From: Mycolicibacterium phlei
GTDB lineage: Bacteria > Actinomycetota > Actinomycetes > Mycobacteriales > Mycobacteriaceae
DNA length: 64,000 nt
Reading direction: 5' to 3'
NCBI RefSeq assembly: GCF_001583415.1
Contig: NZ_CP014475.1
Span: forward strand, 3,286,001-3,350,000
The notes beneath the pieces were generated by a model. It was not told where the DNA came from and made no database searches. It saw only the letters and a list, made by a program, of their open reading frames with translations. The position numbers were made by a program, and so were the translations under genes. Positions 1-8,544 of this stretch are shown in pieces (position 1 is the stretch's first letter; each line of letters begins with the position of its first letter).

Positions 1-714
1 GAGCAGCATCGTCAGCACCCGGCGGGCCTCCGGGATCCGTTGCGCGGCAATGAGATAGCGCGGCGACTCGGGGATCGTGAAGGCCAGCAGCCCGTAGACG
101 ACGGCGGGCACCGCCATCATCAGGAACATCCACCGCCAGGCCTCCATGTTGAGCCACAGCTCCTCGCCCGAGCCGCCGGCCAGTTCGGCGAGCACCCAGT
201 CCACGGCCAGCGACAGGAAGATGCCGGTAACGATCGCCAGCTGCTGCAGCGAACCGAGCCTGCCGCGGATGCCCGGCGGTGACGTCTCGGCGATATAGGC
301 GGGCGCGATCACCGAGGCGACACCGACGCCGATACCGCCGATCACGCGGAACACGACGACGACCAGGATGTGCGGGGCAACCGCCGTGCCGATGGCGCTG
401 AGCAGAAACAGCACCGCGGCGATCTTCATCACGGCGATACGGCCGATCCGGTCGGCCAGCCGGCCCGCGGTCACCGCGCCCAACGCCGCGCCGATCAGCG
501 CCGAGGCCACCGCGACGCCGAGGGTGAAGTTGCTGATCGCGAAGTGCTTCTGCAGGGCGTCCACCGCGCCGTTGATGACCGCGCTGTCGTAGCCGAACAG
601 CAGCCCGCCCAGCGCCGCCACCGAGGCGATGCGGATCGCGCTCAGCCCGGAGGACGTGGAGGGATCGTCGTCGTAGATCGACGGGGTGTCATCGCCAACC
701 GGGCCGTGCGACAT
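1..714 (-). CDS. Sugar-porter family MFS transporter (3' end outside the window)
   Basis: This is the N-terminal 238 residues of a major facilitator superfamily permease of the sugar porter group, which imports sugars or polyols, usually with protons. The remainder lies beyond the left edge. The first membrane segment contains GGLLFGYDSAVING. The loop 2-3 motif RLADRIGR lies near residue 85, RGRLGSLQQL follows helix 4, and the family signature PESPRYLI appears near residue 217 at the end of helix 6. The start is the ATG at 714, in frame to position 1 and giving an acidic N-terminus typical of mycobacterial members. It is the first gene of a minus-strand unit whose upstream neighbour, across 89 bp, is a HAD phosphatase. 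A sugar phosphate link between the two is possible but is inference; the substrate cannot be told. Confidence 0.9.
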   Translation of the reverse strand, partial: MSHGPVGDDTPSIYDDDPSTSSGLSAIRIASVAALGGLLFGYDSAVINGAVDALQKHFAISNFTLGVAVASALIGAALGAVTAGRLADRIGRIAVMKIAAVLFLLSAIGTAVAPHILVVVVFRVIGGIGVGVASVIAPAYIAETSPPGIRGRLGSLQQLAIVTGIFLSLAVDWVLAELAGGSGEELWLNMEAWRWMFLMMAVPAVVYGLLAFTIPESPRYLIAAQRIPEARRVLTMLL

Positions 715-803
715 GACTCGTCCTCTCACCGTCGAGAGTGAAACCGATCACTCCACAATGGCACACCTGAGGTGCGCGGGAGGGCCGTATCCGGCGGGGT
801 GAG

Positions 804-1481
804 TCAGGCGCTGAGGCGCTCGGGTCCCAGTTCGGCGTGGATGGCGCGCAGGTCGTCGACGCCGAGCAGGCTCAGCGACTCGACGTGCCTGCGGCGCGGG
901 CCCTGCGGGACCTCGATGTCGTTCGGGATGACCAGCACCGGGCAGCCCGCGGCCTCCGCGGCGGCGGTACCGGTCACCGAGTCCTCGACGGCCAGGCAGT
1001 GCGCGGTGGCCAGGCCGAGCAGTTCGGCGGCGCGCAGATACGGATCGGGCTCGGGTTTGCCGCTGGGCACCTCGTCACCGCACACCGTGACGGTGAAGTA
1101 CTGACGCCCAATGCTGTTGAGCGCCCGCTCAGTCAGGTCGCGCCGGGTGTTGGTCACCAGCGCCATCGGCACCTCGGCGGCCAGCAGTGCCTCGAGCAGC
1201 TCCCGCGCGCCCGGACGCCAGGGCAGGCCCTGCTCGAACAGTTCACCGGTGTACTCGTGCAGCCAGTCCGCGGACTCGGCCATCGCGGCCGGGTCGGGGT
1301 CCAGGCCGAGGTCCTCGTAGACGATGCGCATCACGGTCTCCGAGGAGCCGCCGACGGTCGTCTCGCGCACCTCGGGCGTCAGCACCGCGCCCATCCGCTC
1401 GTAGAGCGCGTGCATCGCGACGTCCCAGAGTTTTTCGGAGTCGACGAGGGTGCCGTCCATGTCCCACAGCACCGCACGCAT
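804..1481 (-). CDS. HAD superfamily hydrolase, beta-phosphoglucomutase-like
   Basis: Cytosolic phosphatase or phosphomutase of the haloacid dehalogenase superfamily, 225 residues. Motif I is WDMDGTLVDSE at residues 5-15, with the nucleophile and acid-base aspartates in DMDGT. Motif II is the VTN stretch near residue 118, and the C-terminal motifs are GKPEPDPYL and VEDSVTGTAAAEAAG (motifs III and IV). A helical cap lies between motifs I and II, as in beta-phosphoglucomutase and phosphoglycolate phosphatase. The ATG at 1481 is chosen because it puts motif I at the usual five residues from the N-terminus; a longer frame starting at 1535 would add 18 unlikely residues. The gene is divergent from the flavin monooxygenase at 1589. 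The physiological substrate cannot be read from sequence. Confidence 0.88.
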   Translation of the reverse strand: MRAVLWDMDGTLVDSEKLWDVAMHALYERMGAVLTPEVRETTVGGSSETVMRIVYEDLGLDPDPAAMAESADWLHEYTGELFEQGLPWRPGARELLEALLAAEVPMALVTNTRRDLTERALNSIGRQYFTVTVCGDEVPSGKPEPDPYLRAAELLGLATAHCLAVEDSVTGTAAAEAAGCPVLVIPNDIEVPQGPRRRHVESLSLLGVDDLRAIHAELGPERLSA

Positions 1482-1514
1482 GGGTTCGATTGTGTCAGGC
1501 GACGGCCGTGAAGT

Positions 1515-1547
1515 CACATCCGCGGGACGGCGCACGCCGCGGATGTG
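1515..1547. promoter_or_regulatory. Perfect 11-bp inverted repeat between divergent genes
   Basis: CACATCCGCGG (1515-1525) and CCGCGGATGTG (1537-1547) are exact inverted copies with an 11-bp spacer. They sit 41 bp upstream of the monooxygenase start (1589) and 33 bp upstream of the HAD start (1481). Arm length and centre-to-centre spacing of about two helical turns suit a dimeric repressor operator. A hairpin in the leader is the alternative. Confidence 0.5.
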
Positions 1548-1588
1548 GCGGGGCCCACTTCGCTTTCTGATCGTGCGGAGAGAAAGGC

Positions 1589-3076
1589 GTGACCAGCGCC
1601 GGCATCCGCGACAACATGCGTCCAGTGACTCGCATTATTCGTTTCAACGCGTTTGACATGAACTGCGTGGCCCACCAGTCCCCGGGACTGTGGCGGCATC
1701 CCGAAGACCAGTCCTGGAAGTACAAGGATCTCGAGTACTGGACCGAGTTGGCCAGGCTGCTCGAGCGCGGCCGGTTCGACGGCGTGTTCATCGCCGATGT
1801 GCTCGGCACCTACGACATCTACGGAGCCAGCGACGAGGCGGCCATCCGGCACGCCGCGCAGGTCCCCGTCAACGACCCGCTGATGCTGGTGTCGGCCATG
1901 GCGCTGGTGACCGAGAACCTCGGCTTCGGTGTGACGACCGGTACCGGTTTCGAGCATCCCTACCCGTTCGCGCGGCGCCTGTCCACGCTCGACCACCTGA
2001 CGAAGGGCCGGGTGGGCTGGAACGTGGTGACGGGTTATCTGCCGTCGGCGGCACGCAACATGGGTCAGACCGATCAGCCCGCGCACGACGCGCGCTATGA
2101 CCACGCCGACGAGTATCTGGAGGTGCTCTACAAGCTCTGGGAGGGCTCCTGGGAGGACGACGCGGTCGTCCGCGACGCCGAGCGCGGTGTGTTCACCGAC
2201 CCGGCGAAGGTGCACCACATCGGCCATGAGGGAACGTATTTCAGCGTGCCCGGGATCCACCTGTGCGAGCCGTCGCCGCAGCGCACACCGGTGATCTACC
2301 AGGCGGGCGCGTCCCCGCGCGGGGTGCGGTTCGCCGCCGAGAACGCCGAGGCGATCTTCACGGCACAGCCCACCAAGGCGCTGCTGCGCGAAACCGTCCA
2401 GACCATCCGGCGTGAGCTCGAGCTCGCCGGCCGTGACCCGTACGGCGCCAAGATCTACAACCTGGCCACGGTCATCACCGCCGCCACCGACGAGGAGGCG
2501 CAGGCCAAGTACGCCGAGTACCTGTCCTACGGCTCCGCCGAGGGGGCTCTGGTGTTCATGTCGGGTTGGATGGGGGTCGACCTGGCGCGCTACGGCCTCG
2601 ACGAGCCGATCGGCAACGTGAACTCCAACGCGATCCTGTCGGCGGTCAAGACGTTCCAGTCGGCCGACCCCGACGACGGCGAGTGGGCGGTCGCCGACAT
2701 CGCCAAGTGGGGCAAGATCGGCGGCATCGGTCCGCTGATCGTGGGATCCGGGGCGGCCGTGGCGGACACGCTCCAGGAGTGGGTCGACGAGACCGACGTG
2801 GACGGCTTCAACCTCGCGTACGCCATCACCCCGGGCACGTTCGCCGATTTCATCGAGCACGTCGTCCCGGTGCTCACCGCACGCGGTGCGCATCAGGCCG
2901 AGTACGCGCCCGGCACGTTGCGCAACAAGCTGTTCGGCCAGGGTGATCGTCTGCCCGCGGAGCACCGGGGAGCGAGCTACCGGGTCGGCGGCAGGAACTC
3001 GACCATCATCGAGCGTCCGTCGACGGTGCCGTCGTCGCCGGAGTCGTCAGCGGCCCAGCCCAACGTGGGCCGCTGA
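1589..3076 (+). CDS. NtaA/SnaA/DszA-type FMN-dependent monooxygenase
   Basis: Flavin-dependent monooxygenase of the bacterial luciferase-like superfamily, 495 residues, in the subgroup of nitrilotriacetate monooxygenase A, DszA (dibenzothiophene sulfone) and SfnG-like enzymes. These use reduced FMN from a separate reductase to oxidise C-N or C-S bonds. Visible family blocks are FDGVFIADVLGTYD near residue 64, VGWNVVTGYLPSAARN near 141, HDARYDHADEYLE near 165, IYQAGASPRGVRFAAENAEA near 235 and the C-terminal EHVVPVLTARG. The GTG at 1589 is preceded by GGAG at 1577-1580; an ATG at 1616 is a shorter alternative. The gene converges on a DszC-like enzyme, across a 24-bp tandem repeat, and that pairing of DszA-like with DszC-like proteins suggests organosulfur use. 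The actual substrate is unknown. Confidence 0.9.
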   Translation: MTSAGIRDNMRPVTRIIRFNAFDMNCVAHQSPGLWRHPEDQSWKYKDLEYWTELARLLERGRFDGVFIADVLGTYDIYGASDEAAIRHAAQVPVNDPLMLVSAMALVTENLGFGVTTGTGFEHPYPFARRLSTLDHLTKGRVGWNVVTGYLPSAARNMGQTDQPAHDARYDHADEYLEVLYKLWEGSWEDDAVVRDAERGVFTDPAKVHHIGHEGTYFSVPGIHLCEPSPQRTPVIYQAGASPRGVRFAAENAEAIFTAQPTKALLRETVQTIRRELELAGRDPYGAKIYNLATVITAATDEEAQAKYAEYLSYGSAEGALVFMSGWMGVDLARYGLDEPIGNVNSNAILSAVKTFQSADPDDGEWAVADIAKWGKIGGIGPLIVGSGAAVADTLQEWVDETDVDGFNLAYAITPGTFADFIEHVVPVLTARGAHQAEYAPGTLRNKLFGQGDRLPAEHRGASYRVGGRNSTIIERPSTVPSSPESSAAQPNVGR

Positions 3077-3084
3077 CGGCCTGC

Positions 3085-3180
3085 GTCACATCTGGAGCGG
3101 CGCTCCGGGTCACATCTGGAGCGGCGCTCCGGGTCACATCTGGAGCGGCGCTCCGGGTCACAACTGGAGCGGCGCTCCGG
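3085..3180. repeat. Four tandem 24-bp repeats between convergent genes
   Basis: Exactly four head-to-tail 24-bp units fill the gap between the stop codons of two convergent genes (units at 3085, 3109, 3133, 3157). The first three are identical and the fourth has one T-to-A change (CACATC to CACAAC). Each unit contains the palindrome GGAGCGGCGCTCC and can fold into a short hairpin on either strand. The array may serve as stacked terminators for both genes. Its period is a multiple of three, and it would be a natural length-variable locus. Confidence 0.9.
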
Positions 3181-3181
3181 G

Positions 3182-4378
3182 TCAGGTGTAGAGGGTGATC
3201 GGCTGGACGTCGCCGGTCAGGTAGTTGGCGCCGACCTCCAGCTTCTTGTAGTCCACCGGGTCGTGCAGGCTGTGGGTGCGGATGTTGCGCCAGAACAGAT
3301 CCAGGCCGACCTCGCTGCGGGCCGAGCTGGAGCCGGTCACCTCGAACACGCGGTGCGCCACCTCCAGCGCGGTCTCGGTGGTGACGATCTTGGCCTTGGC
3401 GATGCCGATCTCGACGCGTGCACGGTCCTCGGCGGTGACCTCCGCGCCGCGCGCGATCACGCGGTCGTATTCGGTGTTCCAGCGGTCGGTCAGCGCCTCG
3501 GCCGCCGCGGCGCGGGCCAGCAGTTCACCGAACACCCTCTGCACGAACGGATCCCGGGAATAGTGCTCGACGCTGCTGAGCAGCCAGGCACCGCGGCGCG
3601 CCAGCGTCAGCTCGCGGGCGCGCGCCAGCGCGCCTTCGGCGATGCCGAGGTACAGGTTGGCGAAACCCAGCTGCACGCCGGGCGTCACCAGCGTCGAATA
3701 GGGCTCCTCCCCTACCACTCCCAGCACGTCGTCGGCCGCGATCGCGACGTTGTCGAAACGCACGCTGCCGCTGGCGGACAGGCGCTGCCCCAGCGCATCC
3801 CAGTCGTCCTGGAACTGCACACCCGCACGGTCGTGGTCGACGACGGCGGCCAGCACCCGGTCCGCGCCCTGCTCGGCACCCATCACGAGCGTCACGTCAC
3901 CCGTGGACGCGCCGGTGGAGAACCGCTTGAACCCGTTGAGCCGGTAGCCCGTGCCGTCCGGCGTGTACTCCAGATCGGGGTCCACCGGGTTCACGGAATC
4001 GCCCCACAGCCAACGGCCTTCGGCCGATGCGGTGAACCAGTGCTCCCACCGCTGCGGGGCGCCGAAGAACACGATGCCCGCGTGATTGCAGTAGTGGTAG
4101 CTCAGGATCTGGGCGATGGACGCGTCGGCGCGCGCCAGGATACGCACGGCACGCAGCGCGGTGGACCAGTGTCCGCCGCCACCGCCGTACTGCGCGGGAA
4201 TCAGCAGGGTGGCCAGGCCGGACTCCTTGAGGAGTTTGAGTTCGGCATCGGGCTGCTGGTTGGCGCGGTCACGGTCCAGTGCGTCGCGCTCCAGCGTGGC
4301 GGCCACGTCGGCGGCCACCCCGTCCCAGTGCCGGTGTTCCGCGGCGTCGGGCAGCGTGGTCCACGGTGTGCGGGTCAT
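3182..4378 (-). CDS. DszC/SfnB-family acyl-CoA dehydrogenase-like flavin monooxygenase
   Basis: 398-residue protein with the acyl-CoA dehydrogenase fold, closest in motifs to DszC (dibenzothiophene monooxygenase) and SfnB rather than to true dehydrogenases. Evidence: N-terminal LLIPAQYGGGGGHW near residue 60, the middle block LNGFKRFSTGASTGD, and the C-terminal FWRNIRTHSLHDPVDYKKLE, which matches the DszC end very closely. No acyl-CoA dehydrogenase catalytic glutamate region is recognisable. Such enzymes oxygenate a sulfur or nitrogen centre using reduced flavin. Its ATG overlaps the stop of the ABC ATPase by 4 nt, so it is the last gene of the transporter operon and probably acts on the imported compound. 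It faces the DszA-like gene tail to tail. Confidence 0.87.
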   Translation of the reverse strand: MTRTPWTTLPDAAEHRHWDGVAADVAATLERDALDRDRANQQPDAELKLLKESGLATLLIPAQYGGGGGHWSTALRAVRILARADASIAQILSYHYCNHAGIVFFGAPQRWEHWFTASAEGRWLWGDSVNPVDPDLEYTPDGTGYRLNGFKRFSTGASTGDVTLVMGAEQGADRVLAAVVDHDRAGVQFQDDWDALGQRLSASGSVRFDNVAIAADDVLGVVGEEPYSTLVTPGVQLGFANLYLGIAEGALARARELTLARRGAWLLSSVEHYSRDPFVQRVFGELLARAAAAEALTDRWNTEYDRVIARGAEVTAEDRARVEIGIAKAKIVTTETALEVAHRVFEVTGSSSARSEVGLDLFWRNIRTHSLHDPVDYKKLEVGANYLTGDVQPITLYT

Positions 4379-5439
4379 GGGTTTCTCCTTCGTTCGCCTG
4401 AGTCGGTGTCGAACAGGTGCTCTCGGCCGGGACGCACGCCGACGGTGACCGGCAGGCCGGGCTGGGCGGGGGTGGGCCAGGCCGCGACGGCGGCGGCCTC
4501 CACCACGGCGGTGAGCCGGTGCGCGCCGGCCTTAACGATGACGACGTAGCGCGGGCCGAGGAGTTCGACCAGGTCGATGCGGGCGTTGCCGTCCTCGGCG
4601 GGCTCGATGACCAGATCCTCCGGGCGCACCCCGAAGGTCACCGCGCCGTCGGGGGTGCCGACCGGCCAGTCGATGCCGTCGGCGGTGAACCGGCCGCCGG
4701 TCACCTGGCCCTCGATCAGGTTGGTGCTGGGTGAGCCGATGAACCCCGCGACGAAGGTGTTGGCGGGCCGGCGGTACAGCTCCTCCGGGGTGCCGCGCTG
4801 GGCCACCCGTCCGGAGTCGAGCACGACGAGTTGGTCGGCGATGGTCATCGCCTCCTCCTGGTCGTGCGTCACGTACAGGGCGGTGATGCCCAATTCCTGC
4901 TGCAGGCGCCGGATCTCGGAGCGCAGTTCGACCCGCAGCTTGGCGTCGAGGTTGCTCAGCGGCTCGTCGAACAGGAACACCGACGGTGTCCGCACCAGAG
5001 CGCGGGCGATCGCCACGCGCTGCTGCTGGCCACCGGAGAGCTGCCGGGGCTTGCGGTCCAGCAGCGCGGTGATGCCGACCCGTTCGGCCGCGGTGCGCGC
5101 GCGCTCGGCGGCCTCGGCACGCCCGACACCGGCGTTGCGCAGCGGGAACTCGATGTTGCGCTGCACGCTCAGATGCGGGTACAGCGCGTAGTTCTGGAAC
5201 ACCATCGCGACGTCGCGTTCCCGCGGGGTGGCCCGCGTGACGTCGCGGCCGTCGATGCGCACCGCACCCTCGTCGGCGTCCTCAAGTCCCGCCAGGATCC
5301 GCAGCGTGGTGGACTTGCCGCAACCCGACGGACCCACCAGCACCGTCAGTGACCCGTCCGGCAGGCAAAGCGTCAGGTCATCGATGACCCGGGTTGCACC
5401 GAAAGACTTTGTGATTCCGTCCAGTTCGACCGTGCTCAC
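4375..5439 (-). CDS. ABC transporter ATPase, CUT1/UgpC type
   Basis: Cytosolic nucleotide-binding subunit of an importer, 354 residues. Walker A is GPSGCGKST near residue 38, the Q-loop is VFQNYALYPHLS, the signature is LSGGQQQR, Walker B is VFLFDEPLSNLD, and the switch histidine is in YVTHDQEEA. The final 120 residues form a TOBE/OB-like regulatory domain (FGVRPEDL, VGVRPGREHLF), as in MalK and UgpC. The GTG at 5439 overlaps the permease stop (GTGA) and starts the protein with MSTVELDGITKSFG, the normal N-terminus. It powers the two permeases encoded just upstream. CUT1 ATPases usually serve sugar or glycerol-phosphate importers, so pairing with a DszC-like enzyme is unusual. Confidence 0.93.
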   Translation of the reverse strand: MSTVELDGITKSFGATRVIDDLTLCLPDGSLTVLVGPSGCGKSTTLRILAGLEDADEGAVRIDGRDVTRATPRERDVAMVFQNYALYPHLSVQRNIEFPLRNAGVGRAEAAERARTAAERVGITALLDRKPRQLSGGQQQRVAIARALVRTPSVFLFDEPLSNLDAKLRVELRSEIRRLQQELGITALYVTHDQEEAMTIADQLVVLDSGRVAQRGTPEELYRRPANTFVAGFIGSPSTNLIEGQVTGGRFTADGIDWPVGTPDGAVTFGVRPEDLVIEPAEDGNARIDLVELLGPRYVVIVKAGAHRLTAVVEAAAVAAWPTPAQPGLPVTVGVRPGREHLFDTDSGERRRNP

Positions 5440-6239
5440 TTGGTGGCCCCCGTGGCCAGCCCGCCCACCAGGTAGCGCTGCGCGGCCAGCGCCAGCGCGT
5501 AGACGGGCAGGATGCCGAGCAACCCGGCCGCGGCCTGCTGCCCGAACTGCACATTGCGGTCGCCCTGGAACAGCGACAGTCCCACGGTCAAGGTCTGGCT
5601 CTCCTTCGTCACAGCGAGGTAGACGGCGAACAGAAAGTCGTTGTAGGACAGGAAGAACACCACCAGCAGCGCCGCCACGATCCCCGGCCACAGCAACGGC
5701 AGCACGGCCCTGCGGAACGCCGCGCCCACCGACAGACCGTCGATGACGGCGGCCTCGTCGATCTCGACCGGGATGCGCCGGACGAATCCGTCCAGCAGCC
5801 AGGCCGCCACCGGGACACTCGCGATGCCGTTGACCAGGATCAGCCCCACCACGTTGTTGGTCAGCCCCAGGCTGCGCAGCAGGAAGAACAGCGGGATGAT
5901 CGCGACGATGGGCGGTGCACAGTAGGCGGCCAGCAGCGCGGTCAGCAGCCGCTCACCGGCGACCCGACGCGCGGTGAAATACGCTGCAGGCGTGGCGATG
6001 GCGACTGCCAGCAGCGCCGCACCCACGGCGGAGATCCACGAGTTCTGCAGCATGGTGCCCAGCTCGATGGTGTGGAACACCGACGTGAAGTTGGCGGTGG
6101 TCCACTCGCGCGGCCACAGGCTGGAGTTCAGCACGTCGTCGGGCGGCCGCACCGACAGCGACACCAGGTAGAGGATCGGCAGCAGCGCGGCCAGCAACAC
6201 CACCGTCAGCGCCACCCGGACCAGGACGTGCCGGCTCAC
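5436..6239 (-). CDS. ABC transporter permease, MalG-like
   Basis: Second membrane subunit of the importer, 267 residues with six predicted helices beginning at VALTVVLLAALLPILYLVSL. The EAA loop that docks on the ATPase reads EIDEAAVIDGLSVGAAFRRA, near residue 160. This is the MalG/UgpE pattern of the CUT1 group. The GTG start at 6239 overlaps the stop of the upstream permease gene as GTGA, and the 3' end overlaps the ATPase GTG in the same way, so the three genes are almost certainly translationally coupled. Confidence 0.92.
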   Translation of the reverse strand: MSRHVLVRVALTVVLLAALLPILYLVSLSVRPPDDVLNSSLWPREWTTANFTSVFHTIELGTMLQNSWISAVGAALLAVAIATPAAYFTARRVAGERLLTALLAAYCAPPIVAIIPLFFLLRSLGLTNNVVGLILVNGIASVPVAAWLLDGFVRRIPVEIDEAAVIDGLSVGAAFRRAVLPLLWPGIVAALLVVFFLSYNDFLFAVYLAVTKESQTLTVGLSLFQGDRNVQFGQQAAAGLLGILPVYALALAAQRYLVGGLATGATK

Positions 6240-7108
6240 GAGCGCTCCGCCTTGACCGCGCGCGCCCGGGCCGCGGTGAACGCGGTCGCCACCGCACCCA
6301 CCACCAGGGCGAACACCAGCGTCTGCACGGCGGCGGTGCCCATGTCGAAACTGCCCCGCAGACCGGTCTGGTAGATCAGATACGGCGACAGCGTGGTCGC
6401 GAAACCCGGCCCGCCGGCGGTGATCACGACGATCAGGTCGAACACCTTGTAGCCGATCACCAACTCCAGCACCAGCACCGCCCAGGCCGTCGGCGCGATC
6501 GCGGGCCACGTCACCGCGGTGAACGTGCGCCACGGCCCGGCCCCGTCGATGCGCGCGGACTCGAGCAGTTCCGGCCGCACCACCCCCAGGGCCGCGAACA
6601 GGATCAGGGTGGCGAACGGCGTCCACTGCCAGATGTGGATCAGCAGCACCACGACGAAGGCGCCCAGGCCCGAGCCCAGGGGGTTGAAGCCGGGCAGACC
6701 GACGGCGCCGAACACCGTGGCCAATCCCCCACCGACGGGAGCCAACAGCAGTTTCCAGGCCACGCCGATCAGCACCGGTGCGGTCACCAACGGCAACAGC
6801 AGCAGCGCACCCACCGCACCGAATCTGGTTCCGCGCGAACGCAGCAGCAGCGCGACCACCAGACCCAGGCCCGTCGTGCACACCGTCGCCAACAGGGCGA
6901 AGACCGTCGAGCGCCACAGCGACGGCACGAAGGCCGGTGCCGCGAAGGCGGTGTGGAAGTTCTCCAGCCCCGACCACGAGCGCAGCGGGTGCGCCAGCGA
7001 CGAGTCGGTCAGCGCCAGCGCCACCAGGTACCCGGTCGGGTAGACCAGGAACAGCACCAGTCCTGCGACGGCGGGCACGGCCAGCCAGAGCGGGACGCGA
7101 CGGGTCAT
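6236..7108 (-). CDS. ABC transporter permease, MalF-like
   Basis: First membrane subunit of the importer, 290 residues. The N-terminal helix is WLAVPAVAGLVLFLVYPTGY, followed by a periplasmic stretch and five more helices. The EAA loop reads ELLESARIDGAGPWRTFTAV near residue 200. It heterodimerises with the following permease. The ATG at 7108 overlaps the stop of the binding-protein gene by 4 nt. The length is shorter than MalF and like UgpA/LacF, consistent with the CUT1 family. Confidence 0.92.
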   Translation of the reverse strand: MTRRVPLWLAVPAVAGLVLFLVYPTGYLVALALTDSSLAHPLRSWSGLENFHTAFAAPAFVPSLWRSTVFALLATVCTTGLGLVVALLLRSRGTRFGAVGALLLLPLVTAPVLIGVAWKLLLAPVGGGLATVFGAVGLPGFNPLGSGLGAFVVVLLIHIWQWTPFATLILFAALGVVRPELLESARIDGAGPWRTFTAVTWPAIAPTAWAVLVLELVIGYKVFDLIVVITAGGPGFATTLSPYLIYQTGLRGSFDMGTAAVQTLVFALVVGAVATAFTAARARAVKAERS

Positions 7109-8472
7109 GTCGCGGCGTTCTCCCACGCGTTCTGCGCGTTCTCCAGGGACTGTTCCACGGTCTGGGTGCCTGCGATGGCCAGGGCCAGCTGGTCGACCAG
7201 GTCCTGCAGCAGCTTCGGCGCGCCCTTGGCCTTGGGCCACACCAGCGGATCACCGTGCAGGCCTTCGCGAATCGGCTCGACGGCCTTGGTGACCACCTCG
7301 GCGTAGCCGTCGGAGTCGAGGACCTCCCCGCGCACCGGGTCGATGCCGGCACCCGCCGTCGACGACACCGCGAGGTTCTGCCGTGCCGCGGTGGCCCAGT
7401 TGATGAACGCCGCCGCGGCCTCGGGGTTCTTCGACGCTGTCGAGATGCCGAGTCCGAAACCGGCGTCGAGCGCGGTGCGCGGTGTCCTGTTGGCACCGCC
7501 AACCGGCAGCGAAACCGCGCCCCAGCGGCCGACGATCTTCGACGCGGTCGGGTCCTCGGCACGCAGCGCCATGTCGGTCCAGGTGTCCAGCAGCGCGCCC
7601 TGACCGGACAGGAACGCCTGGTTGGCCTGGTCGAAGCCGATCTGCAGCGGGGTGGGCAATGCGACCGGGGCGACGTCCACCAGATGCTGCAGCGCAGCGA
7701 TGGAGGCGTCCGACGTCAGCTGCGGTTTCCCGTCGGCGTCGACGAGGTCGCCGCCGTAGCCGGTCAGCCGGTTGATGTAGGAGCAGCCGAGAATCATCGG
7801 CACCTGCTGCCCCGACACGATCGCGCCGTAGGCGGCGCCGCGGGAGTCCCTGGTGATCTTGGCGGCGATCTCGTCGTACTCGTCCCACGTGGTGGGCGGT
7901 TCCAGACCGTGCCGCTCCAGCAGTTCGGCGTTGTAGAACAGGATGTGCACGTCGCCGTCGTACGGCAGTCCCCACCGGCGGCCGTCCAGCAGCGTGTACG
8001 GGTCATAGACCGACGGCAGGTAGCCGTCGACGCCGATCTGCCGGGAGTTCTTGTCGATCCAGTCGGTCAGGTCCACCAGCGCACCGGCGTCGACCAGATC
8101 CCCGAGGCCGAAGTAGAAGTAGTCGAAGACGTCGAACTCCCCTGTGCCGCTTTGCACATCGAGGATCTGCTTGCTGGTGAGCTGGTCGTAGGGCGCCGCG
8201 GTGACCTCGAGGACGCCGCCGGTCTCCCGGTTCCATGCGGGTGCCAGGATGTCGCGGAACGAGGTCACGTGCGGCTGGTTGACCAGCAGCTTGAGCGTGA
8301 CGCCCTCGAACCTGCCTGCGACCGGCGCGTCGGCGGCCAGCGTGCCGGCTTCGCCGGAGGAACCACATGCGGCCAGCACCGGCCCGAGCGCGGCCGCACC
8401 CGTGGCCAGGCCGAGCAGCTGCAGGGCGCGTCGTCGCGAGAATGCGCGTGTGAGTGGGGATTGCGGAGTCAC
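7105..8472 (-). CDS. Extracellular solute-binding lipoprotein (family 1)
   Basis: Binding protein that captures the substrate outside the membrane and delivers it to the permease pair. The N-terminus carries a twin-arginine-like n-region (SRRRALQLLG), a hydrophobic stretch and a lipobox ending ALGPVLAAC, so it should be exported and lipid-anchored. The rest fits the family 1 (UgpB/MalE) fold, with the mid-domain WNRETGGVLEVTAAPYDQL and EFDVFDYFYFGLGDL. The GTG at 8472 is preferred because it gives a normal 21-residue n-region; an ATG at 8523 would add MSFYLPGWPGAFVLWRE, and neither start has a strong ribosome site. This is the first gene of the five-gene operon. Its upstream DNA holds the GGAATA repeats. 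Confidence 0.87.
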   Translation of the reverse strand: MTPQSPLTRAFSRRRALQLLGLATGAAALGPVLAACGSSGEAGTLAADAPVAGRFEGVTLKLLVNQPHVTSFRDILAPAWNRETGGVLEVTAAPYDQLTSKQILDVQSGTGEFDVFDYFYFGLGDLVDAGALVDLTDWIDKNSRQIGVDGYLPSVYDPYTLLDGRRWGLPYDGDVHILFYNAELLERHGLEPPTTWDEYDEIAAKITRDSRGAAYGAIVSGQQVPMILGCSYINRLTGYGGDLVDADGKPQLTSDASIAALQHLVDVAPVALPTPLQIGFDQANQAFLSGQGALLDTWTDMALRAEDPTASKIVGRWGAVSLPVGGANRTPRTALDAGFGLGISTASKNPEAAAAFINWATAARQNLAVSSTAGAGIDPVRGEVLDSDGYAEVVTKAVEPIREGLHGDPLVWPKAKGAPKLLQDLVDQLALAIAGTQTVEQSLENAQNAWENAAT

Positions 8473-8544
8473 CTCGCGCCACAGTACGAACGCACCCGGC
8501 CACCCAGGGAGGTAAAAACTCATCCTGATCTTGATTCACCAACG

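Noticed and set aside
723..738. CTCTC/GAGAG inverted repeat near the MFS start
   Set aside because: Only five bases per arm with no further symmetry; too short to support as an operator.
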